Shown: piece by piece, positions 34,326 through 42,000 of the stretch
Position numbering within the stretch: position 1 is the first letter of the stretch
Layout of the letters: every line of letters starts with the position of its first letter
Source of the DNA: Bordetella parapertussis
GTDB lineage: Bacteria > Pseudomonadota > Gammaproteobacteria > Burkholderiales > SG8-41
Direction of reading: 5' to 3'
DNA length: 57,505 bases
Assembly: GCA_945906815.1 (NCBI GenBank)
Contig: CAMDRT010000030.1
Location: forward strand, 1-57,505
Notes under the pieces: model-generated
Told to the model about the DNA's origin: nothing
What the model saw: the letters and a program-made list of their open reading frames with translations, nothing else
Database searches by the model: none
Made by a program: the position numbers and the translations under genes

Positions 34326-34941
34326 GGGTCGACAACACCCGTGCCAGACTCAGCAACATGCCCGCGGTCGCCCCCCAGATATAACGGCCGGCATAGGGAA
34401 TCGCCACGTAGTGTCGGTGCCGTCCATTGAAATGATATTGATGCCGCTGATAACGGTCGGCATCCAGAAAATGCGCCAGCGGCGCCTCGAAGATCTCATC
34501 CACCTCGAACGGGTCAGGCCGCGTATCAAAGGGCGCCTGGATCCAGCCGACGATCGGTGTAATGTGAAAACCGGTAGGTAGCGAGTACTGTGGCAGCGCG
34601 CCGAGCACCTGCACATGGCGGCGCGCGAGGCCGATTTCCTCCTCGGTTTCGCGCAGCGCGGTGTCTTCGCGGCTGGCATCGGCACTTTCGACGCGACCGC
34701 CAGGAAAACAAATTTGCCCGGCGTGCGCGGCAAGGTGCGCCGTGCGCTGGGTGAACAACAGGCTCAGGCGCCCCGCGCGCTCGACCAGCGGTACCAGTAC
34801 CGCGGCAGCTTGCATATTCGTGCCTTCGACCCTCTCGCTGATATGCAAATCCGCGGCATCCGCGGGCGGTGGCGGCAGACGCAGCAGCGCGGCGATCACG
34901 GTGGGATCGAGTGGCGGCGGCGTTCGAGTGGCGGTCAGCAT
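34315..34941 (-). CDS. CoA-pyrophosphatase-type NUDIX hydrolase
   Basis: This 208-residue protein contains the CoA-type NUDIX signature: QICFPGGRVESADAS followed by EDTALRETEEEIGL. LLFTQRTAHLAAHAG precedes it, as in NudL and PCD1 proteins. It probably cleaves CoA or its oxidised forms to 3',5'-ADP and phosphopantetheine. The ATG at 34941 is preferred; an earlier ATG adds a Cys/Arg-rich leader lacking family similarity and would run into the divergent Bug gene promoter. Confidence 0.88.
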   Translation of the reverse strand: MLTATRTPPPLDPTVIAALLRLPPPPADAADLHISERVEGTNMQAAAVLVPLVERAGRLSLLFTQRTAHLAAHAGQICFPGGRVESADASREDTALRETEEEIGLARRHVQVLGALPQYSLPTGFHITPIVGWIQAPFDTRPDPFEVDEIFEAPLAHFLDADRYQRHQYHFNGRHRHYVAIPYAGRYIWGATAGMLLSLARVLSTHAK

Positions 34942-35124
34942 GTCGTGGCGTGTTTCAATGCACTGCTTGATTCGTGACTCCCGCGTGATTCTAACCTGCG
35001 TGCGGCAATGGCGACAGCAACAACCCCGCAAGTACACACCCCGATGAGCAGACGATTGACAACCCCACGCGCGCTAACTATCGTGTGTCCCCTTCACTCG
35101 GCCCACACTGAAAAATTCTCAGCT

Positions 35125-36126
35125 ATGCGTCATCTTGATTCTGATCACCGTGCACTGCGCGTCGCGGCTGTGCTTGGCGCAATAGCGGCAGGCTTGGCCC
35201 AGGCGCAGCCCACCGTCTCAGCACAGGCCTACCCCGCGCGGCTGGTGCGCATCATTGTGCCATTCGTGCCCGGCGGACCGACCGACATCCAGGGCCGTTG
35301 GGCGGCACAGCAACTCAGCAGCGTGCTCGGACAGAATTTCATCGTCGAGAACCGCGGCGGCGGTGGCGGCGTGCCGGGCACCGAGGCAGTGGTGAAAGCG
35401 GCGCCCGATGGCTACACCCTGCTCGCGGGAAACCCTGGCCCGCTCACGGTGTCGCCCAGCGTGTATGCGCGGATGCCGTATGAGACGCTGCGCGATCTGG
35501 CGCCGATTTTTATGGTCGCGCGCACCGCGAGTTGCTTGTGCGTACACCCCAGCGTGCCGGGGAAAGGTGTGCAGGCGTTCATCGCACTGGCGAAGGCGCA
35601 GCCGGGAAAAATAAATTATGGTTCGCCAGGCGTGGGCACGGTGGGCCACTTCGCCACCGAATTATTTGCCACCCAGGCCGGCATCAAAATGAATCACGTG
35701 CCGTACAAGGGCGCGGCGCAATACACCATTGACTTGATCGCCGGCCATATTGAACTCGCCATCATCCAGTTCGCCGGCTGCGCACCGCTGTTACAGCATA
35801 ACAAGCTGCGCGCGCTAGGCGCGACGTCCGCAGCGCGCACCCCGCTGCTACCGCAATTGCCCACCATCGCCGAACAAGGCATCAAGGGCTTCGTCAGCTA
35901 CAACTGGAACGGCGTGCTGGCACCGGCAAAAACACCCGCTGTCGTCATCACGCGTGTGCATGAGGTGCTGGCGAAACAGTTGGCAACCGCGGAGCATCGG
36001 GATGCGTTTATCCATCAAGGTCATGAAGTCGCTGGCCTCGGCCCCGACGACTACACGAATTTCATCCGCAGCGAAATCGAAAAATGGGCGCGCGTGGCTC
36101 AGGCTGCGGGAATTCAGCGGCAGTGA
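35125..36126 (+). CDS. Bug/TctC-family periplasmic solute receptor
   Basis: This 333-residue receptor has a signal sequence ending GLAQAQPTVSAQ, YPARLVRIIVPFVPGGPTDI, MNHVPYKGAAQYTIDLIAGH and the end helix EIEKWARVAQAAGIQRQ. The ATG at 35125 begins a proper signal peptide; an earlier ATG at 35008 does not. The stop TGA is the first part of a GTGAAGG repeat unit. It is followed on the same strand by an alpha/beta hydrolase, which may act on the imported compound. Confidence 0.88.
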   Translation: MRHLDSDHRALRVAAVLGAIAAGLAQAQPTVSAQAYPARLVRIIVPFVPGGPTDIQGRWAAQQLSSVLGQNFIVENRGGGGGVPGTEAVVKAAPDGYTLLAGNPGPLTVSPSVYARMPYETLRDLAPIFMVARTASCLCVHPSVPGKGVQAFIALAKAQPGKINYGSPGVGTVGHFATELFATQAGIKMNHVPYKGAAQYTIDLIAGHIELAIIQFAGCAPLLQHNKLRALGATSAARTPLLPQLPTIAEQGIKGFVSYNWNGVLAPAKTPAVVITRVHEVLAKQLATAEHRDAFIHQGHEVAGLGPDDYTNFIRSEIEKWARVAQAAGIQRQ

Positions 36127-36250
36127 AGGGTGAAGGGTGAACGGGTGAACGGGTGAACGGGGTACCCCGCTCTGGGGTTTGACGTACCTCGTTCACCCGT
36201 TCACCCTTCACTCCTTCACTCCTTCACTGTTCACTGTTCACTGTTCACTC
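36123..36250. repeat. 7/8-bp unit inverted array with GGGGTACCCC core
   Basis: The left arm is GTGAAGG, GTGAAGG, then three GTGAACGG units (36123-36160). The centre is GGGGTACCCCGCTCTGGGG. The right arm is a longer run of CCGTTCAC, CCTTCAC, TCCTTCAC and TGTTCAC units (36190-36250). Unit length switches between 7 and 8 bp. The stop of the Bug gene lies in the first unit. Confidence 0.88.
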
Positions 36251-36286
36251 CCCCACCCCTACACCGCATACAACCAGGAGCACCCA

Positions 36287-37468
36287 GTGGCCGAAAAAAA
36301 AGACCCTCCCTACTTTATGTATTTCCCCGGTAATTACCGCTGGTCGGCAGCCTTCATCAATATGATGGGCTCAGCGACGTATGGCGGCGCGGACATCGGC
36401 GAACTGCACAAAATCGGCACGCTGCTCAAGGGTGCGGCGCCGGACGACGACGCGGCGTGGTTCGACGCCTGTCTCACCGTCGCCGGCGGCGTACGTGCGC
36501 ATGCGGAAAAATTCGAGTCCAGCGGTCATCGTGTTTCCGCGGCAGCAGCGTACCTGCGGGCGTGCAACTACTACCAAATGGCTGAGCGTTTTCGCACACC
36601 CAAGGACGCCACAGCACTGGCGGCGTTCAAGACCGGCGTGGAATGCTTTCAAAAACACGCCCGGCTCAGCGAAGAGAAGATTGAAGTGGTGGAAGTGCCC
36701 ATGGGTACGGAGGGCAAGGACAGCCTGCCCGGTTACTTTGTGCATGCGCACAATCCCAAAGGCAAACGCGCGCCCTGCGTGGTATTTTTCGATGGCCTGG
36801 ACGTGACCAAGGAAATTCAATACGTGCGCGGCGTCACCGATCTCATCAAGCGCGGCATTTCGTGCCTGATAATGGATGGCCCCGGCACCGGCGAAGCGAT
36901 CCGTTTTCGCGGCAATGTGCTGCGCCATGATTATGAAGTTGCAGGTTCTGCGTGCATGGACTGGCTCGAAAAACGTGATGACGTCGATGCCAAAAAAGTA
37001 GGTGTAGTGGCCATCAGCCTGGGTGGCTATTACGCGCCACGCATAGCATCGATGGAACCGCGCTTTGCCGCGTGCATAGCGTGGGGCGCGATCTGGGATT
37101 ATTACGGCACCTGGAAAAAACGCATCGACGCCAACTTCAAGACCTCGTTGTCGGTGCCCGGCCATCACATCACCTGGATACTGGGCGTTAATACCCTGGA
37201 CGAGGCGCTGAAAAAACTCGAACCGTATCGTCTCGACGGCGTGGTGCAAAAAATGCGTTGCCCGTTCCTGATTGTGCATGGTGCCGAGGATGAACAAATC
37301 TCGCTTGCCGATGCGCAGGCGCTTTACAATGCGTCCGGCTCCAGCGATAAAACACTGCGCGTATTTAGTGCCGAAGAAGGCGGCTCGCAGCATTGCCAGC
37401 GCGATTATCTGACGCTAGGCGTGGCAACGATGTGGGATTGGTTTGAGGACAAGTTGGTTCGGTCTTAG
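36287..37468 (+). CDS. alpha/beta hydrolase with N-terminal cap, dihydroxypseudooxynicotine hydrolase-like
   Basis: This 393-residue protein has a helical N-terminal region (about 1-130) and then an alpha/beta hydrolase core. PCVVFFDGLDVTKEIQ is the first strand and oxyanion part, GVVAISLGGYYAPRIA near residue 245 carries the nucleophile Ser, LIVHGAEDEQ the acid, and GGSQHCQRDY the His. The layout resembles FrsA/DUF1100 and the C-C hydrolase of nicotine breakdown. The GTG start at 36287 has AGGAG six bases upstream; an earlier ATG would translate the repeat array. The substrate is unknown. Confidence 0.85.
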   Translation: MAEKKDPPYFMYFPGNYRWSAAFINMMGSATYGGADIGELHKIGTLLKGAAPDDDAAWFDACLTVAGGVRAHAEKFESSGHRVSAAAAYLRACNYYQMAERFRTPKDATALAAFKTGVECFQKHARLSEEKIEVVEVPMGTEGKDSLPGYFVHAHNPKGKRAPCVVFFDGLDVTKEIQYVRGVTDLIKRGISCLIMDGPGTGEAIRFRGNVLRHDYEVAGSACMDWLEKRDDVDAKKVGVVAISLGGYYAPRIASMEPRFAACIAWGAIWDYYGTWKKRIDANFKTSLSVPGHHITWILGVNTLDEALKKLEPYRLDGVVQKMRCPFLIVHGAEDEQISLADAQALYNASGSSDKTLRVFSAEEGGSQHCQRDYLTLGVATMWDWFEDKLVRS

Positions 37469-37478
37469 CGGAGCATCC

Positions 37479-38642
37479 ATGCGTTTACGTCTGCACACAG
37501 CAACCACCCTCGTCGCGCTGCTGTCCGCGCTTGCAGTGGGTGCCTGCAGCAATAGTGGCGGGCCCGGCGACAAAAGCGGCACGGACAGCAAAAAGGCAGC
37601 CGCCGACAAAAAAGGCAAAGCGTCTCCAGCCATACCGGTGATTGTGGCCGCAGTCATTGAGCAATCCATGCCGCTGAGAATTCAGGCCATCGGCAATGTC
37701 GAGGTGCAGGCGAGCGCTTCGATCAAGTCGCGGCTCGACGGTCAAATCGTCAAGGTCGGCTTTAGCGACGGGCAGGCTATTGCTCAAGGCCAGATGCTGT
37801 TTGAAATCGATGCGCGTCCCTTGCAGGCGCAATGGCAGCAAGCGCAGGCCGCCGTAGCGCGCGACCAGGCGCAACTGGCGCGCGCGCGCGCACAGGAGGA
37901 ACGCTACCAGGATCTGCTGCAAAAAGGTTTTGTGTCGCAGGATGCCTATGCCCAATTTCGCACCAATGTCGATACCGCCGCCGCGACCTTGCGTGCCAGC
38001 GAGGCCGCTGCAGAAAACGCGCGCCTGCAAACCGAGTACAGCGTGATCCGTTCACCGCTCGAGGGACGCGCCGGAAAAATTCTGATCCAGCAAGGCAATC
38101 TGGTGAAAGCCAACGACACGGTGGCGCTGGTGGTAATCAATCAACTGGCACCGATCTACGTCAGTTTTGCGGTGCCGGAACAATACCTGGGTGTGATCCG
38201 CAAATACATGGCCATGGGCAAACTGGCGGTTGCCGCATTGCCGCCGGGCCCAACCGACGTCGCCGCCAGCGGCACGCTGGCGTTTGTGGACAATACGGTG
38301 GACGCCACTACCGGCACGGTGCGTCTGCGCGCCAGCTTTCCCAACAAGGACCAATCCCTGTGGCCGGGGCAATTTGTCAGCGCTTCCGTCACCCTCAACG
38401 AAACACAGAACGCCATCGTGGTGCCCTCGCAAGCCGTGCAAACCGGCCCCCGGGGGCAATATGTGTATGTGGTTAAAGACGATACCGCGCAGATGCGCGA
38501 GATTTCCATCGAACGCGTGGATGGCGCGCAGACGCTGGTGGCCAAAGGCCTCGCAGCCGGCGAACAGGTCGTGATCAGCGGCCAGTCGCGTCTGGTGCCC
38601 GGCATAAAAGTAAACATCAGGCCGGACGCGAAAAAGTCATGA
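37479..38642 (+). CDS. RND efflux periplasmic adaptor (membrane fusion lipoprotein)
   Basis: This 387-residue adaptor has a lipobox (ALAVGACSNSGG) and the biotinyl-lipoyl-like domain opening VEVQASASIKSRLDGQIVKV. It also has the coiled-coil hairpin RDQAQLARARAQEERYQDLL and the beta-barrel and membrane-proximal parts. It resembles MdtA. Its stop overlaps the permease start by ATGA (38639-38642). A linker rich in Lys and Asp follows the lipid-attached Cys. Confidence 0.92.
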   Translation: MRLRLHTATTLVALLSALAVGACSNSGGPGDKSGTDSKKAAADKKGKASPAIPVIVAAVIEQSMPLRIQAIGNVEVQASASIKSRLDGQIVKVGFSDGQAIAQGQMLFEIDARPLQAQWQQAQAAVARDQAQLARARAQEERYQDLLQKGFVSQDAYAQFRTNVDTAAATLRASEAAAENARLQTEYSVIRSPLEGRAGKILIQQGNLVKANDTVALVVINQLAPIYVSFAVPEQYLGVIRKYMAMGKLAVAALPPGPTDVAASGTLAFVDNTVDATTGTVRLRASFPNKDQSLWPGQFVSASVTLNETQNAIVVPSQAVQTGPRGQYVYVVKDDTAQMREISIERVDGAQTLVAKGLAAGEQVVISGQSRLVPGIKVNIRPDAKKS

Positions 38643-41600
38643 ATATTTCGGAAATCTTCATCCGGCGCCCGGTGATGACCGGGCTGCTGATGATCGGCAT
38701 CCTCGCCTTTGGCATCATGGCGTATCGCGTGCTGCCGGTGTCCGCGCTGCCCAACGTGGATTTTCCGACCATACAAGTGTCGGGCACGCTGCCGGGCGCA
38801 AGCCCAGAGACCATGGCTTCGGCGGTGGCGCTGCCCCTGGAAAAGGAATTCTCGCTGATCGCCGGCATCGACTCGATGACCTCGAACAGCACGCTCGGCA
38901 ACACCTCGATCACGATGCAGTTTTCGCTCAACCGCAACATCGATGCCGCGGCGCAGGATGTGCAGTCGGCGATCGCGCGCGCCACCAAACAATTGCCGCC
39001 CACCATGGCCGTGCCGCCGTCGTTTCGCAAGGTCAATCCGGCGGACGCGGCGGTCTTTTATCTCGCGCTGACTTCGGATGCGCTGCCAATGTGGACAGTG
39101 GACGAGTACGCGCAAACCCTGATGGCGCAGCGCCTTTCGACCATCAGCGGCGTGGCGCAGGTGCAGGTGTTCGGCACGCAGAAATATGCGGTGCATGTGC
39201 AGCTCGATCCGCGCGCGCTCGCTACACGCGGTATCGGTCTGGACGAAGTGCAGCAGGTCATCGACCAGCACAATGCCAATCTGCCGACGGGCACCCTGTA
39301 TGGCGAGCATCGCGCCCACACGCTGCAAGCCAGCGGTCAACTCACCAGCGCCGGTGGCTATCGCTCGCTGATCGTCACCTACCGCAACGGCTCGCCGGTG
39401 CGCCTCGGTGAACTCGGCAAAGTGATCGACAGCGTGCAGACCGACAAGGTTGCCGCATGGCACAACGGCAAGCGCGGCATCGTGCTCGCCATTCAGCGCC
39501 AGCCGGGCACCAATACCATCGAAGTGGTCGATGCCGTCAGGAAGCTGCTGCCGACCTTTCGCGAGCAGATTCCGCCCAGCGTAAACATCAACGTGCTCTA
39601 CGACCGCTCCCACTCAATCCGCGAATCGGTGAACGAAGTGCAGTTCAGCCTGATGCTGGCGCTGGCGCTGGTGGTATTGGTGATCTTCGTATTTTTACGC
39701 AATATTTCGGCAACACTGATTCCCAGCCTGGCGCTGCCGATGTCGATAGTCGGCACCTTCGCCATCATGCATCTGTTTGGCTTCAGCCTGAACAATCTGT
39801 CGCTGATGGCACTGACCTTGTGCGTGGGCTTTGTGGTGGACGACGCCATCGTGATGCTGGAAAATATTTCACGGCACATGGAGATGGGCAAGAGCGCAAT
39901 GCAGGCGACGCTCGAAGGCTCCAAGGAAATCGCCTTCACCATCGTGTCAATGACCCTGTCGCTGGCCGCGGTGTTTATCCCGGTGCTGTTCATGAGCGGC
40001 ATGCTGGGCCGCCTGCTGCATGAGTTCGCCATCACCATTATGGCAGCTGTGCTGGTGTCGGGGTTGGTGTCGCTGACGCTGACGCCCATGTTATGTGCGC
40101 GCTGGTTGAAACCCCAGCACCAAGTGCAGCACGGCTGGCTTTACAACGCGCTGGAGCGCCTATTTGACGCATGGAAAAACGCCTACGATGTGACGCTCCG
40201 ATGGGTGCTGCGCCACAGCCGTTTCACACTGGTGATGTTCTTTGCGATTTTTGCCGTCACCGGCTGGATGTTCCACAAAATGCCCAAGGATTTTCTGCCG
40301 AGCGAAGACTCCGGACAGTTGTTCGCATTTACCGAGGCAGCGCAGGATGTGTCGTTCACCGAAATGGCGAGACTGCAACAGTTGGCGGCCGCCATCGTCA
40401 AGGAGGATCCCGCGGTGGAGTCGGTGATGTCCTTCATCGGACAGGGCGGCGGCGCCGCATCCGCGCTCAACGTCGGCCGCATGTTTATTGTCTTAAAGCC
40501 GCGCACCGAGCGCGCCACACCCGACGAAATCATCCAGCAGCTGCGACCCCGGCTCGGCGCGGTGCCGGGGCTTAAGGTGTTTTTGCAGAACATACCCAGC
40601 ATACGCATCGGCGGCCAGCTCACCAAGACGCAATACCAGTACACGCTGCAGGACGCTGACACCGAAGCGCTGTTTCATTGGATACCGCTGATCCAGGAAA
40701 AGCTCGCCAAGCTGCCGGGTTTTCAGGATGTCACCAGCGACCTGCAAATCGCCAATCCGCAAGTCACCATCGATATCGACCGCAACAAGGCGTCGGCGCT
40801 CGGCATCACCGCGCAGCAGATCGAAAACACGCTCTACAATGCGTTCGGTCAGCGCCAGGTTTCCACCATTTACACCTCGAGTAATCAGTACTGGGTGATC
40901 CTGGAGCTCGATCCGAAATTCCAGAATGATCCGTCGGCGCTGTCGCTGATCTATGTGCGCTCGGGCAGCGGCGCGCTGGTACCGCTGAACGCGGTGGCGA
41001 AATTCTCGCGCAGTCTCGGCCCGCTGAGCATCAGTCATCTGGGCCAGCTACCCGCGGTGACCCTCTCCTTTAACCTCGCGCCCGGCATCGCACTGGGCGA
41101 CGCCATTACACAAGTCAACGCCGCCATGCTCGAGCTCAAGGCGCCCTCCACCCTGATCGGCTCCTATCAGGGCGCGGCGCAGGTGTTCCAGTCGTCGCTG
41201 GCGGGCATGGGCCTGCTGCTGGTGATGGCGATTTTCGTGATCTACCTGGTGCTGGGCATACTCTACGAAAGTTATATCCACCCCATCACCATCCTGTCGG
41301 GGCTGCCCACCGCCGGCATGGGCGCACTGGCGACACTGATGCTGTTTGGCATGCCGCTTAATATGTATGCCTACGTCGGCATCATCATGCTGGTGGGCAT
41401 CGTCAAAAAGAACGCCATCATGATGATCGATTTCGCCATCGAAGTGCAGCGCACCAGCAACAAGACAGCGTACGAAGCCATGTACCAGGCCTGCATGGTG
41501 CGCTTTCGTCCGATCATGATGACCACCATGGCGGCGCTGATGGGCACTTTGCCCATAGCGCTGGGCTGGGGCGCGGGCGCGGAAGCGCGCCGCCCGCTGG

Positions 41601-41755
41601 GGCTGGCAGTGGTGGGTGGCCTGCTGTTATCGCAACTGCTGACGCTATACATTACACCGGTGATTTATCTCTACCTGGAACACGCACGCAAGTGGTTTGA
41701 CGGACGTGGCGCCCCGGGCGACGCGGGGATTGCCGCGCACACCCCAGCGCAGTAA
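38639..41755 (+). CDS. RND multidrug efflux permease (AcrB/MdtB family)
   Basis: This 1038-residue HAE1-type permease begins NISEIFIRRPVMTGLLMIGI. It has the proton-relay helix with DD in LCVGFVVDDAIVMLENISRH, the two large periplasmic loops, and LLVMAIFVIYLVLGILYESY in the second half. It resembles MdtB/MuxB. It exports drugs or other amphipathic compounds with the adaptor and a TolC-type channel, which is not in the window. No local regulator is seen. Confidence 0.94.
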   Translation: MNISEIFIRRPVMTGLLMIGILAFGIMAYRVLPVSALPNVDFPTIQVSGTLPGASPETMASAVALPLEKEFSLIAGIDSMTSNSTLGNTSITMQFSLNRNIDAAAQDVQSAIARATKQLPPTMAVPPSFRKVNPADAAVFYLALTSDALPMWTVDEYAQTLMAQRLSTISGVAQVQVFGTQKYAVHVQLDPRALATRGIGLDEVQQVIDQHNANLPTGTLYGEHRAHTLQASGQLTSAGGYRSLIVTYRNGSPVRLGELGKVIDSVQTDKVAAWHNGKRGIVLAIQRQPGTNTIEVVDAVRKLLPTFREQIPPSVNINVLYDRSHSIRESVNEVQFSLMLALALVVLVIFVFLRNISATLIPSLALPMSIVGTFAIMHLFGFSLNNLSLMALTLCVGFVVDDAIVMLENISRHMEMGKSAMQATLEGSKEIAFTIVSMTLSLAAVFIPVLFMSGMLGRLLHEFAITIMAAVLVSGLVSLTLTPMLCARWLKPQHQVQHGWLYNALERLFDAWKNAYDVTLRWVLRHSRFTLVMFFAIFAVTGWMFHKMPKDFLPSEDSGQLFAFTEAAQDVSFTEMARLQQLAAAIVKEDPAVESVMSFIGQGGGAASALNVGRMFIVLKPRTERATPDEIIQQLRPRLGAVPGLKVFLQNIPSIRIGGQLTKTQYQYTLQDADTEALFHWIPLIQEKLAKLPGFQDVTSDLQIANPQVTIDIDRNKASALGITAQQIENTLYNAFGQRQVSTIYTSSNQYWVILELDPKFQNDPSALSLIYVRSGSGALVPLNAVAKFSRSLGPLSISHLGQLPAVTLSFNLAPGIALGDAITQVNAAMLELKAPSTLIGSYQGAAQVFQSSLAGMGLLLVMAIFVIYLVLGILYESYIHPITILSGLPTAGMGALATLMLFGMPLNMYAYVGIIMLVGIVKKNAIMMIDFAIEVQRTSNKTAYEAMYQACMVRFRPIMMTTMAALMGTLPIALGWGAGAEARRPLGLAVVGGLLLSQLLTLYITPVIYLYLEHARKWFDGRGAPGDAGIAAHTPAQ

Positions 41756-41756
41756 A

Positions 41757-41854
41757 TATGGGGTCAGAGTGAAATTATTTTGCCTCGCAAGATAGTTATA
41801 AAAATAATCTCATAAAAACAAATACTTAGAAGATTATTTCGTCTCTGACCCCAT
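41757..41854. repeat. TATGGGGTCAGAG terminal inverted repeat element
   Basis: TATGGGGTCAGAG at 41757-41769 faces the complementary CTCTGACCCCATA at 41842-41854. The adjacent GAAATTATTT/GATTATTTC parts also pair. GGGGTCAGAG ends are familiar from REP-like elements mobilised by Y1 (RAYT) transposases; none is present here. The AT-rich interior, about 60 bases, has no gene. It starts 1 bp after the RND permease stop codon. Confidence 0.75.
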
Positions 41855-42000
41855 AATTACTGAAGGCCCGATGGATTTGGCGCAAGCGAGCGCAGCGGCA
41901 GCAACGGTTTTTACGCTACAGTAAGTGCCGGCAGTGGCGGGATTGCGGCAGCGGACGTGGCTCTCCGGGCTGACCGCAGGTCTTTAGGGGAAGCATTACT

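Noticed and set aside
38156..39613. 485-codon frame opposite the RND genes
   Set aside because: It overlaps the adaptor and permease coding regions with clear family motifs; composition typical of antisense frames.
41757..41854. Complete insertion sequence
   Set aside because: The element has paired ends but no transposase gene, and I could not identify a target duplication with confidence.
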